Positions 1-7,880 are shown, counted from the first letter of the stretch. The stretch is DNA of 64,000 nucleotides from SKUL01 sp964487545 (GCA_964487545.1 CAZARI010000013.1:8712-72711), one strand, 5' to 3'. Numbers and translations: made by a program. The notes: generated by a model not told the origin, from the letters alone.

Positions 1-413
1 TTCCTTTTCAATGGGGATCGAAAAGAACCGGACCAGACCTTCACCGAACGGGAATCGGAAATAAAAACGCCAAACCCAACTCGTGGCATTATCATCACAT
101 GTGGGACCCGAGATCCATGTCACCCGGTTCAATTATGCCACAGTATCCGTGGCTTATTCTCGACGATCTGAATACGAACTACACGGCCAAAAAAATTGAG
201 GTGATGCAGCGGCTGGGCGTGCCCTATGCCGAAGGTTTTGCTGAGCAAGCAGTAGACAATCTGATGGCCCAGGCCCGCGATATTGCAGATGATTTGGCCA
301 ACGACGGCATTGAAGTGGAACCGACCAAAGAAATTATTGCAATGATCGCTTATTTGCAGCGGCTGGGATCAGATATTCTATTGGACGATAATGTGGTACA
401 AAAAACCGAATAG
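1..413 (+). CDS. ccoO: cbb3-type cytochrome c oxidase subunit, CcoO C-terminal end (5' truncated)
   Basis: This is the end of a gene that begins before the window; the frame is open from base 3. CcoO is the membrane-anchored mono-heme cytochrome c subunit of the high-affinity cbb3 terminal oxidase and passes electrons to the CcoN copper/heme site. The visible residues include the family-typical segments GSKRTGPDL (bases 15-41), WHYHHMWDPRSMSPGS (bases 84-131) and IMPQYPWL just after. The SPGS...MP segment is where the methionine ligand of the heme lies in CcoO. In many Bacteroidota CcoN and CcoO are one fused polypeptide; the window is too short to tell here. The stop at 411-413 is 2 bases before ccoQ, so the genes form one operon. 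Confidence 0.9.
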   Translation, partial: PFQWGSKRTGPDLHRTGIGNKNAKPNSWHYHHMWDPRSMSPGSIMPQYPWLILDDLNTNYTAKKIEVMQRLGVPYAEGFAEQAVDNLMAQARDIADDLANDGIEVEPTKEIIAMIAYLQRLGSDILLDDNVVQKTE

Positions 414-415
414 TT

Positions 416-619
416 ATGCTGAAATTCATTAAAGGTCACATGGAAAGCATCGATGGAATATCGATTTATCCGGTCGTTTCTTTCGTCATTTTCTTCGCTT
501 TTTTCACGATTCTCGGAATTGTGGTTTTTGCGCAGCGAAAAGAGTATTTCCAGAACATGAGCAAATTGCCGCTCGACGATGATCATCCCGAACCATTTAA
601 AACCGACGGACATGAATAA
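416..619 (+). CDS. ccoQ: CcoQ/FixQ-like small cbb3 oxidase subunit
   Basis: A 67-residue protein with one membrane segment (about residues 19-41, rich in V, F and I) followed by a charged, proline-containing cytoplasmic tail. Size, topology and position between ccoO and ccoP match CcoQ, the small subunit that stabilises the cbb3 complex. Sequence conservation in CcoQ is low, so the assignment rests mainly on context. The gene starts 2 bases after the ccoO stop. Its last 8 bases overlap the ccoP start, consistent with translational coupling. A start at the internal methionine (residue 9) is possible. Confidence 0.75.
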   Translation: MLKFIKGHMESIDGISIYPVVSFVIFFAFFTILGIVVFAQRKEYFQNMSKLPLDDDHPEPFKTDGHE

Positions 620-1784
620 GTATTTAAAATTTGCTTTTGCTCTGATCGCATTACACGCTCCGGTATCGTTGCTTGCACAATCGGGAGAGATTCAGAAATC
701 CGTTGACGACACCACTTTGTGGATGCTCGGTGCATTCGGATTGCTGTTTTTTGTAATTGTGCTGATTCTGAGTAGCGTAATTCGAAGCATGGCAGGAAAC
801 GGACAACTCTGGAAACCAAAACCCGACAAAACGACTGGAGCCGCAAGCGTCGTATTGCTTAGCCTGTTTTCAATTCCGACACATGCGGTGAGCGCCGACG
901 CACCCGTATTTGGAATCTTTCAGGGTTACTCCAATTTTTTCTGGACCCTGGTCATCGTCGATTTGATGCTGGTCATGGTCATTGTTTTTCAGTTGCGCGT
1001 TTTCCGAAAGTTGATCGTGGCGCTCAATCCGCCCGTGGTGATAGAAGAAGCGGTGGAATTGACCGCAGCGCAACCCCGCGAATCGTGGTTTAAAGTGGTG
1101 CTGAAAAAACTGAATCCTACGGTGCCAGTAGAGCTGGAGGAGGAAGTCATGACCGAGCACGAATACGACGGTATTCGCGAGCTCGATAACGTGTTGCCCC
1201 CATGGTGGGTGGCCATGTTTTACGCCTCGATTGTGTTTTCGGTAATTTATCTGGCACATTATCACGTGTTTAAAACCGGCGATTTGCAGATTGCAGAATA
1301 CCACAAGTCGATTGAAAAAGCAGAGCAAGAACTGGAAGCCTATTTGGCCACTGTAGCCGCACAAGTGGATGAACACACGGCAACCATGGTGATTGATGCC
1401 GGACGCTTGAGTCAGGGAGAGAAAATTTATACAACCAACTGTGCAGCCTGTCACGGCATGGAAGGGCAGGGCGGAGTAGGCCCCAATTTGGTTGATCAAT
1501 ACTGGATTCACGGAGGATCCATCAACGATGTATTTGCAGTGATTAAATACGGCGTTCCCTCAAAGGGAATGATCAGTTGGCAATCTCAGCTCGCACCAAC
1601 AGATATACAAAACGTGGCCAGTTATCTGCTCACTTTTCAGGGCACCGATCCACCAAATCAAAAGGAGCCGGAAGGTGAATTGTACATCCCGATTACCCCT
1701 GATGCCGATTTGATCGAAGAAATGGCAACGGATGAAAATAACAGTGCCTCGACAGATTCGCTGCGACTGAGTTTGCAGCCTTGA
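612..1784 (+). CDS. ccoP: cbb3-type cytochrome c oxidase subunit CcoP, mono-heme form
   Basis: A 390-residue membrane-anchored cytochrome c subunit that receives electrons for the cbb3 oxidase. I place the start at ATG 612 because it gives a hydrophobic N-terminus ending near LLAQ; an open frame continues 33 bases upstream but lies inside ccoQ. Hydrophobic segments occur near residues 36-58, 76-92, 109-131 and 199-222. A single heme c site is visible: C277-A-A-C280-H281, with a likely axial methionine at M320 in GVPSKGM. Proteobacterial CcoP proteins usually carry two CxxCH motifs; only one is present here, before a low-complexity acidic tail. The gene sits in the ccoOQP-G-H order. Confidence 0.92.
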   Translation: MNKYLKFAFALIALHAPVSLLAQSGEIQKSVDDTTLWMLGAFGLLFFVIVLILSSVIRSMAGNGQLWKPKPDKTTGAASVVLLSLFSIPTHAVSADAPVFGIFQGYSNFFWTLVIVDLMLVMVIVFQLRVFRKLIVALNPPVVIEEAVELTAAQPRESWFKVVLKKLNPTVPVELEEEVMTEHEYDGIRELDNVLPPWWVAMFYASIVFSVIYLAHYHVFKTGDLQIAEYHKSIEKAEQELEAYLATVAAQVDEHTATMVIDAGRLSQGEKIYTTNCAACHGMEGQGGVGPNLVDQYWIHGGSINDVFAVIKYGVPSKGMISWQSQLAPTDIQNVASYLLTFQGTDPPNQKEPEGELYIPITPDADLIEEMATDENNSASTDSLRLSLQP

Positions 1785-1815
1785 AATAATAATCAGCATC
1801 GGCTGATAACTAAGT

Positions 1816-3225
1816 ATGATTGAAGCAGACGAAATATATAGAGATGAATCTTTTCGCGATTCGCTAACTACAGTAGATAAAAAAGGACGAAGGATCTGGA
1901 TTTTTCCTAAAAGACCCTTTGGAAAGCTCACCAATTACAGAATCTACGTGAGCTATGTTTTACTGGCCATTTTGTTTGCCGGTCCGTGGATTCGGATTGA
2001 TGGCGAACCTTTGTTGTTATTGAATATCATCGAGCGGAAATTTGTCATTCTGGGTCAGGTTTTCTGGCCTCAGGACTTCTATCTTTTTGGTTTAGCCACA
2101 ATAACGGGCATCATTTTTATCATCTTGTTTACCGTGGTATATGGACGAATTTTTTGCGGGTGGATTTGTCCTCAAACCATCTTTATGGAGCACGTTTTTC
2201 GCCGTTTCGAATATTGGATCGAAGGCGATTGGAAGCACCAAAAACGATTAAAGGAAGCACCGTGGACCGCTGAGAAAATTAGAAAACGCCTCCTGAAACA
2301 CGGCATCTTTTTTATGATTTCGTTCGCCATTTCCAACACCTTTTTGGCCTACATTATCGGCGCCGAAGCGCTGCTGGAGATTCAGATCGATCACCCAAAA
2401 AATCATCTGGTGGGCTTATCTTCCATGCTCGCTTTCACCGGTGTTTTTTATTTTGTATTTGCCCGTTTGCGCGAACAGGTTTGCACCAATATCTGCCCTT
2501 ATGGCCGCTTGCAGGGAGTTATGCTCGACAAGGATTCCATTGTGGTGGCTTACGACTATATGCGCGGAGAAAAACGTGGAAAGTGGCGCAATAACGAAGA
2601 TCGGGCAGAAGCTGAAAAAGGCGATTGTATTGACTGCCATCAGTGCGTTGATGTTTGTCCTACTGGTATCGATATCCGCAATGGAACACAGCTCGAGTGC
2701 ATCAATTGCACGGCCTGTATCGACGCGTGCGATCACGTAATGGACAAAGTAGGCCTCGAACCCAACCTGATTCGCTATGCCTCTGAAAACGGTATTCGCA
2801 GCAGAAATATGAAATTTCGCTGGACCACCAGATCCATTGCTTATACCGCAGTGCTGGTGATTTTAATGGGCACCATGTCCTTTTTGTTGGTTTCCCGAAG
2901 CGATATTTCGGCCACGGTGTTGCGCACTCCCGGAATGATCTACCACAAAGAGGCTGACGGCAGGTATAGTAACCTGTATAATTATAAGTTTATCAATAAA
3001 ACCAACCGAGAAATGGATCTTGAGATGCGTTTACTGGATTCGGAAGGGGAGCTCAGGATGGTGGGATCGGCCATTCATATTGAGCGGCAAGGGATGGCAG
3101 AAGGCGCACTGTTTATCATCTTCAGCCGGGATCAGATTCCCAATAAAAAAATGAAAGTAAAGATCGGCCTGTTTTCCGGTGATCAACTAATAGAAACGAC
3201 AACAACGACCTATTTAGGTCCTTAA
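1816..3225 (+). CDS. ccoG: cytochrome c oxidase accessory protein CcoG (RdxA/FixG), 4Fe-4S membrane protein
   Basis: A 469-residue polyferredoxin-like membrane protein that assists cbb3 oxidase maturation. In studied bacteria CcoG is implicated in reducing copper before its insertion. Two 4Fe-4S ferredoxin motifs are visible: C271-x2-C274-x2-C277-x3-C281 (CIDCHQCVDVCP) and C295-x2-C298-x2-C301-x3-C305 (CINCTACIDAC). Extra cysteine pairs lie next to membrane segments at C114/C118 (CGWICPQ) and C223/C227 (CTNICPYG), as is usual for CcoG. Membrane helices lie near residues 43-58, 90-110, 165-185, 200-216 and 335-355, followed by a periplasmic Ig-like C-terminal region. It begins 31 bases after ccoP and belongs to the same operon. 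Confidence 0.93.
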   Translation: MIEADEIYRDESFRDSLTTVDKKGRRIWIFPKRPFGKLTNYRIYVSYVLLAILFAGPWIRIDGEPLLLLNIIERKFVILGQVFWPQDFYLFGLATITGIIFIILFTVVYGRIFCGWICPQTIFMEHVFRRFEYWIEGDWKHQKRLKEAPWTAEKIRKRLLKHGIFFMISFAISNTFLAYIIGAEALLEIQIDHPKNHLVGLSSMLAFTGVFYFVFARLREQVCTNICPYGRLQGVMLDKDSIVVAYDYMRGEKRGKWRNNEDRAEAEKGDCIDCHQCVDVCPTGIDIRNGTQLECINCTACIDACDHVMDKVGLEPNLIRYASENGIRSRNMKFRWTTRSIAYTAVLVILMGTMSFLLVSRSDISATVLRTPGMIYHKEADGRYSNLYNYKFINKTNREMDLEMRLLDSEGELRMVGSAIHIERQGMAEGALFIIFSRDQIPNKKMKVKIGLFSGDQLIETTTTTYLGP

Positions 3226-3236
3226 ATACAGACACC

Positions 3237-3674
3237 ATGAATTGGGGATGGAAAATTGCAGTGGGCTATTCGTCTTTTGTACTCTTTATTTTGTATATGG
3301 TATATCGTGCTTCGGGCGTTGATTTTCAGCTTGTGACGGACGATTACTACAACAAGGAAATGGCTTTTCAACGACAAATGGAAAATGCCGACGCAGCCCG
3401 AAAAGCTGGCCATGGTGTTGAGGTGATCGTGGTTGGCGATAAATTGGCCATCCACTTCAACCCATTCGATAACGAAGCAAAAACGGGAGGAGAAGTTCAT
3501 TTTTTCAGACCATCAGACCAAGCACTCGACCGTATTTTTGACTGGGTAGTTGATGAGAACGGAATGATGTATGTCGACCGCGGCGAATTTGTACGTGGAC
3601 TGTACACCTTTAAACTCGATGCCGAATACAACGGCAATGGCATTTATATTGAAAAACCTGTGTTTTTACCGTAA
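3237..3674 (+). CDS. ccoH: FixH/CcoH family protein
   Basis: A 145-residue protein with one N-terminal membrane anchor (about residues 5-25, starting MNWGWKIAVGYSSF) and a periplasmic domain. This is the architecture of FixH/CcoH, a small protein that stably associates with the cbb3 oxidase during assembly. The segment DDYYNKEMAFQ (about residues 39-49) is typical of the Bacteroidota form. It lies 11 bases after ccoG, and its stop overlaps the start of the next gene by 1 base (TAATG), so the three genes are co-translated as an assembly module. Confidence 0.88.
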   Translation: MNWGWKIAVGYSSFVLFILYMVYRASGVDFQLVTDDYYNKEMAFQRQMENADAARKAGHGVEVIVVGDKLAIHFNPFDNEAKTGGEVHFFRPSDQALDRIFDWVVDENGMMYVDRGEFVRGLYTFKLDAEYNGNGIYIEKPVFLP

Positions 3675-4381
3675 TGAATACCCTCGCGTTATCGGCTGGT
3701 TTGGGCATAGGGCTCGCTGGTAGTCTGCACTGCGTGGCCATGTGTGGGCCATTGGCTATGGCGGTTCCGGTGCGGGGCAATCGCTGGATCAATATCCTAT
3801 TGTACAATTCTGCCCGGATATCGATGTATGCTCTGTTGGGATTGCTCTTTGGATCGCTCGGCGCACGTATTGGATTTTTGGAGGGCGGACAACGCCTGTC
3901 GATCATACTCGGGGTGGTGGTGTTGCTGGTTTTTGTATTGCCTTATTTGCTGCCGGCATTATTTCCCACCGATAGAATTAATGGGGCCATTGTCAAAGGT
4001 TATGGTCGTATTGTAGGACCAATCATGCGGAATAATCAGGGGGCGCTTTCCCCATTATTATTTGGAGTAGCCAATGGTTTACTGCCCTGCGGACTAATTT
4101 ATGTGGCGCTTTCTGGCGCTGTGGCATCAGGTTCGGGAGTGAACGGAGCCATTTTTATGACGACTATTGGATTGGGCACATTTCCAGCCATGTTTGTCAT
4201 GATGGCATTGCGAAGGTTTTTCAAAAAATGGATGCAACGCGGTTCGCGAATCACCTTAACGGTCATGGCCGGGATGCTCGGCTTGGTACTGATTGCACGC
4301 GGTATGAATCTCGACATTTCCTATGTTAGTCCAAAAGTAGAGAAGGTGGTAACGGCCTCGTTTGATGAGGGTTGTCAATAA
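3674..4381 (+). CDS. SafE/UreH-like polytopic membrane protein, cbb3-associated
   Basis: A 235-residue protein with about six hydrophobic helices, of the sulfite exporter TauE/SafE (UreH-like transmembrane) family. Visible hallmarks are H19-C20-x2-M-C24-G-P near the N-terminus and LPCG at the start of the second half. These paired cysteines and histidine within helices suggest metal or thiol chemistry. The family name TauE/SafE does not establish sulfite transport. Members are regularly found at the end of cco/fix accessory operons in Bacteroidota, so a role in copper delivery or redox during oxidase assembly is a reasonable inference. It overlaps ccoH by 1 base. Its 3' end overlaps the convergent stress-protein gene by 7 bases. 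Confidence 0.8.
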   Translation: MNTLALSAGLGIGLAGSLHCVAMCGPLAMAVPVRGNRWINILLYNSARISMYALLGLLFGSLGARIGFLEGGQRLSIILGVVVLLVFVLPYLLPALFPTDRINGAIVKGYGRIVGPIMRNNQGALSPLLFGVANGLLPCGLIYVALSGAVASGSGVNGAIFMTTIGLGTFPAMFVMMALRRFFKKWMQRGSRITLTVMAGMLGLVLIARGMNLDISYVSPKVEKVVTASFDEGCQ

Positions 4382-5145
4382 TCGCTTCCACCAAAGAAAG
4401 CCGGCATTCTGGAGCCGCTAATCAATGCCCTTCCCAAACTTTGCAAATGGGGAAGCGTGGCGTTTAGTGTATCCAGTGTTCCGGTAACCACCATCGCGTT
4501 TGGACTGCAATTGATGTGTTCAAGGATTTCTTCGGGAGATTCTTCAGAGGCTTTATATACCCCCAAATTTTTGCAATGTCCTTTCAAGTATTCGATGAGC
4601 AGCTTTTCCTCTTCAGGTAAGAATCGAGAAATATCGTGGTTCAATTCCAACAAGGTGATATTAGATTCGCTACACAGCGAATCCATGATCTGGCAAAATT
4701 GCTTTACCGCGTTGAGGTTTGGATTACTTCCATCATAAGTGATCAACACCTCGTCGATGTCTTGTGTGGAATCGGGGACAAGCATCACCGGAACGTTTTT
4801 CAAAACCCTGCTACCGGATTTCGATAACGCGGGTTTCCGCTTCATGTTCTCGTCCATCGATACCGGCATCACAATCATATCGGCATATTCACTTTCGCGG
4901 GCAATATCTTCCTCCGACAATTTGTGGGCGGTGCGAACGATCAGCCTTACATTGGGGTGATTCCGCAAAGAATCCTGCAGCATGATGGCCAGGTGTTCTC
5001 TTTGTTCGGGCGATACTTTTGACTCCTCGGTAAAAGCTACCACAACAAGCGAACTGGATTTACGAAAGAGCCGCACAATAAAATGGGTGCAGCTCTTTGC
5101 ATCGGCAACATCATTTAGCAGTATTAAAATTTTGCGGTTGCTCAT
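4375..5145 (-). CDS. universal stress protein, tandem-domain, divergent
   Basis: A 256-residue cytoplasmic protein read as two USP (UspA-fold) domains in tandem. The first starts KILILLNDVADAKS and the second starts near EVLITYDGSNPN (about residue 138). The canonical ATP-binding G-2x-G-9x-G(S/T) loop is not clearly preserved in either half, so it may be a non-ATP-binding partner of the upstream USP. It lies 12 bases downstream of that gene, so the two form an operon probably driven from the FNR-box promoter at 6089-6102. The function of USP proteins is generally stress and anaerobic survival; no specific ligand can be deduced. Confidence 0.8.
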   Translation of the reverse strand: MSNRKILILLNDVADAKSCTHFIVRLFRKSSSLVVVAFTEESKVSPEQREHLAIMLQDSLRNHPNVRLIVRTAHKLSEEDIARESEYADMIVMPVSMDENMKRKPALSKSGSRVLKNVPVMLVPDSTQDIDEVLITYDGSNPNLNAVKQFCQIMDSLCSESNITLLELNHDISRFLPEEEKLLIEYLKGHCKNLGVYKASEESPEEILEHINCSPNAMVVTGTLDTLNATLPHLQSLGRALISGSRMPAFFGGSDY

Positions 5146-5157
5146 CGATATTCTGGA

Positions 5158-6015
5158 TTAATAAGGAAAAAGCACCCCGTCCGGACTTTCGATTTCAGGA
5201 AGTTTAATACTCAGCACCGGCATGTGATAACGGTTCACTACACTTTCGGCAATACTGCCATTGATCAGATGCATAATGCCTTTTCTACCATGGGTGGCAA
5301 TGGCTACAATGTCCGGCTTGTCGGCCGTGCAAAAGTTTAAAATTCCTTTTTCCACATTCTCATCGTTGTAAATGTGCAGGGTGTAATCTTGAAGCTTAAC
5401 GGTTTCGGCAAATTCTTTCATTAATCGTTCGCTGTACCAGGTGGCTTCGAAATTCCCCGGGGTGTTAATTTTCAACAGTTTGATGGAGGTGTTAAACATG
5501 TCTCGCACCTGTCTTACCACGATATAGGCTTGTTCTACTTCGCGAAAGAAGTTAGAAGCGAATACGATCGATTTTGGGGCAAAGATCTTGTTGTGTTCTC
5601 GCACGGTAAGCACGGGAATCTCGCTTGATCGGACTACTTTCTCGGCGTTTGATCCGATAAAAACTTCCTTAAATCCACTCGCGCCATGAGTTCCCATGAC
5701 GATTAAATCGTGTTTAGCAAAGTCTTCGTGGGCCACGGCCTCCCAAACGGGTACGTCCCAAGCCAGACTTGTGGCAACATTTAGTCCTTCTAGATATGGG
5801 TCATTGGTCAGGGCATCGAATTTTTCGTGAATGGCTTCTTTTATTTTTCGATTTTCCTGATGATCGACAGACATATCGACAAAGCCGTAAATAGGACGCT
5901 CATAAACGTGTAGCAGCCGGATAGATGCATTCTTTTTTCTGGCAATATCTGCAGCGGTTTTAACGGCAGCGTAAGCGATGTCAGAAAAATCGGTTGGTAC
6001 AAGAATGTTCTTCAT
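5158..6015 (-). CDS. universal stress protein UspA family, tandem-domain
   Basis: A 285-residue protein of two USP domains. The ATG at 6015 gives the family-typical N-terminus MKNILVPTDFSD; the open frame continues to a TTG at 6039, but that adds only a non-family extension. Domain 1 carries the nucleotide-binding loop GTHGASGFKEVFIGS, an exact G-2x-G-9x-G-S pattern. Domain 2 has the near-match ATHGRKGIMHLINGS, with the first glycine replaced by alanine. The two USP genes are co-directional. An FNR-type palindrome lies 74-87 bases upstream of the ATG, so expression is probably oxygen-controlled, as known for several USP genes of other bacteria. Confidence 0.9.
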   Translation of the reverse strand: MKNILVPTDFSDIAYAAVKTAADIARKKNASIRLLHVYERPIYGFVDMSVDHQENRKIKEAIHEKFDALTNDPYLEGLNVATSLAWDVPVWEAVAHEDFAKHDLIVMGTHGASGFKEVFIGSNAEKVVRSSEIPVLTVREHNKIFAPKSIVFASNFFREVEQAYIVVRQVRDMFNTSIKLLKINTPGNFEATWYSERLMKEFAETVKLQDYTLHIYNDENVEKGILNFCTADKPDIVAIATHGRKGIMHLINGSIAESVVNRYHMPVLSIKLPEIESPDGVLFPY

Positions 6016-6088
6016 TTTAAATTGGTTTGGGTTAGACAAAGAAAATTGAATTCAACCGCTAATCACATGATGTGTGTCAGCCGCTGAA

Positions 6089-6102
6089 CTGATAAAAATC
6101 AA
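6089..6102. promoter_or_regulatory. FNR-type binding site
   Basis: CTGATAAAAATCAA matches the FNR consensus TTGAT-N4-ATCAA at 9 of 10 fixed positions. Its centre is 80 bases upstream of the stress-protein ATG at 6015. If it works as a class II site (centre near -41.5), transcription would start near 6054. The adjacent gene 6174-6884 encodes a CRP/FNR family protein, the obvious candidate regulator. Binding itself is inference. Confidence 0.6.
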
Positions 6103-6173
6103 CTTTTTTAATGAATTCCATCGGCTTTTGGCCGATTTTTGGTTTGATTGGCTTTTTTTTTGGCCCAAAAAGT

Positions 6174-6884
6174 TTAGTACAGACCACCAACTCGTGCCAG
6201 TTTTACGGGGTCACCAATCAGGATTTTACGACCTTCTGTTCTTACCAATCCTTCTTGTTTAAAGTCCTGAAGCAGCCTGATTAAAGTTTCGGTTGCTGTA
6301 CCGACAATGTTTGCCAAATCTTCGCGCGTGAGGTTGATCGTTACGGGTCCATTATCCACGGCATCCATGCCGTATGTGTCATGCAGCATCACCAGTGTTA
6401 GGGCCATTCTTTCGCGCACGGATTTTTGGGCCAGATTGGTCATTTTTTCATTCATCAGGCCCATTTCCTGACAAACCTTTTTGAGCAGCCGTTGATAAAG
6501 TTCGGGCGATTGCTCTAGGATTTCGAGAAAATTGGTGCGCGGAATAAAGCAGATGTTGCAGTCTTCGAGGGTTTCACCCGAAACAGAGTAGTTCTCTTCG
6601 CTGAGCATGGCTTTGTATCCGAGCACATCGCCACTGCTGGCAATGGTCATAATTTGCTCTTTGCCGTCAGAGCCCAGCCGATAGATCTTTACTTTGCCTT
6701 TGTTGATGCAGAAAATACCCATTGGTCGAGTTCCTTCATGAAAAAGAATTTGACCTTTTTTATAGATGTTTGCAGACTTCTGTTCATCCAGGTGATCGAG
6801 TTTGAGCGAACATAGACCTGAAAAAACCGAGCCCCTGCGGGCTTCACAATCTGAGCAATTCAATTCCAGTTTCTTTCTTTTCAT
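6174..6884 (-). CDS. CRP/FNR family transcriptional regulator with N-terminal cysteines
   Basis: A 236-residue regulator: cyclic-nucleotide-binding-like beta roll (about residues 35-120), long dimer helix (about 135-165) and winged helix-turn-helix (about 184-212, TREDLANIVGTATETLIRLL). In the recognition helix E199 and R203 match the FNR/CRP residues that read the GA of TTGA. The N-terminus has C10-x2-C13-x11-C25 and a further C109 and C112 on a beta strand. This resembles the iron-sulphur ligand set of FNR, but the spacing differs from C-x2-C-x5-C. ATG 6884 is chosen over a TTG at 6902. Between cbb3 and USP genes, an oxygen or redox sensor role is likely but not proven. Confidence 0.88.
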   Translation of the reverse strand: MKRKKLELNCSDCEARRGSVFSGLCSLKLDHLDEQKSANIYKKGQILFHEGTRPMGIFCINKGKVKIYRLGSDGKEQIMTIASSGDVLGYKAMLSEENYSVSGETLEDCNICFIPRTNFLEILEQSPELYQRLLKKVCQEMGLMNEKMTNLAQKSVRERMALTLVMLHDTYGMDAVDNGPVTINLTREDLANIVGTATETLIRLLQDFKQEGLVRTEGRKILIGDPVKLARVGGLY

Positions 6885-6910
6885 GTCAAAATACTCGAAC
6901 AATTACGATA

Positions 6911-6918
6911 CAAAAGTA
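6911..6918 (-). promoter_or_regulatory. Bacteroidetes -7 element for the CRP/FNR gene
   Basis: TACTTTTG on the reverse strand matches TAnnTTTG and lies 26 bases upstream of ATG 6884. No TTG-type -33 box was found at the usual spacing. Confidence 0.5.
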
Positions 6919-7027
6919 ACGAGAATTAAGGAGAGAAGCATTCGCCGAACATTCCGAAAAACCGGAAGTGTGTCACACCAAAATTTCGCACTACATTCCG
7001 CGGGAATATAGCTGTTTTTATGTTCAT

Positions 7028-7330
7028 CTAATCTTTGGTGTCGAGCAGTGCTGCTTCTATTTCATCTACCAGATTTTCAGCAGTAGCAGTAGACTCAATT
7101 ACTGCCATTTCTGGCCGTTGCTCACGACTAAACTGCTTGAATATTGCCTTCGTTTCCAGCGGAATTTCACTGGCCAAAACCAAGGCATCGATTTCGGTCT
7201 TCTGAATTTTCTTCAGCGCTTCATCGTCTGACAAACACCCGGTAACTTCAAACTTATGAAGCGTGAGCTTTCGTTCTAATTGCTTTAACTCGCTATCGTT
7301 ACGGGCTACTACCAAAACTTTAACAGCCAT
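7028..7330 (-). CDS. receiver-like protein lacking the phospho-acceptor aspartate
   Basis: A 100-residue single-domain protein with the alternating pattern of a CheY-like receiver (KVLVVARND..., DALVLASEIP, AVIEST). The two acidic residues normally found after strand 1 are replaced (VARN). The aspartate expected at the end of strand 3 is alanine (A53 in VLASEIP), and no lysine matches the conserved KP motif. It is also about 20 residues shorter than a full receiver. It therefore cannot be phosphorylated in the normal way and may be a protein-protein interaction module. It lies 143 bases upstream of the CRP/FNR gene on the same strand. Confidence 0.6.
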   Translation of the reverse strand: MAVKVLVVARNDSELKQLERKLTLHKFEVTGCLSDDEALKKIQKTEIDALVLASEIPLETKAIFKQFSREQRPEMAVIESTATAENLVDEIEAALLDTKD

Positions 7331-7427
7331 ATTTTTGCAGATTGAATTGAACTAAGGTAACAATTGAACCAACAAGCAAGTTTTTTGCTTGTGAAAAATG
7401 AAAAACCGCGGTTTCAGAAAAATGCGG

Positions 7428-7718
7428 TCAGATTAAACGAACCTCAATAATCTTATCAGTAGGAATGGAAATTCCTTTTTTAAGAATCACGTGTTCTTCG
7501 CCCAACGCCCAAATGGTGGTATGCACCATCTTTAGTCCGGCATCAGAATCAAAGATAAGTCGAACTTTGTGTTTTTGCGAATTTCCCAAGACAAGCGCCG
7601 CACTCAGTTGTCTTTTGATCTCTAGCGGATTCTGAACAACTGTTTCGGTGTCTTTGAAGGTGAGGTTTGCAATCTGTTCTTTTTCAATGGTATCTACCAA
7701 GCTATTGGAAATCATCAT
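7428..7718 (-). CDS. hypothetical protein, 96 residues
   Basis: I do not recognise this protein. It has no signal peptide, membrane segment or cysteine. It is a mixed alpha/beta sequence with an internal stretch HKVRLIFDSDAGLKMV and a C-terminal IPTDKIIEVRLI. Two adjacent ATG codons at 7718 and 7715 are possible starts. It lies 97 bases upstream of the receiver-like gene and may be transcribed with it. The pattern of short strands and the ending IIEVRLI suggest a small beta-barrel or Tudor/PilZ-like fold, but that is only an impression. Antiparallel frames are much shorter, which supports coding. Confidence 0.6.
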   Translation of the reverse strand: MMISNSLVDTIEKEQIANLTFKDTETVVQNPLEIKRQLSAALVLGNSQKHKVRLIFDSDAGLKMVHTTIWALGEEHVILKKGISIPTDKIIEVRLI

Positions 7719-7880
7719 GCCGTATATTGAAAACGAAAATTAGTCATAATTCCGTAAAATGAAAGTAATGAACGCAGAATAAGTTGTGCTGATATTTGTT
7801 TTTGTATTGCACGGCAAAGTTAGTGGAGTGACGCCCTGCTAATATTTCGTATCTTTTTTCCCTAAAACAAAACCAGAATA

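Noticed and set aside
870..1511. 213-codon reverse-strand frame opposite ccoP
   Set aside because: It lies wholly antisense to a clear CcoP coding region, has no recognisable motif, and its composition follows from the codon use of ccoP.
6120..6140. Hairpin ATCGGC-TTTTG-GCCGAT followed by T residues as a terminator
   Set aside because: The T run is on the forward strand, where no gene ends. On the reverse strand, where the CRP/FNR gene ends, no T run follows the stem.
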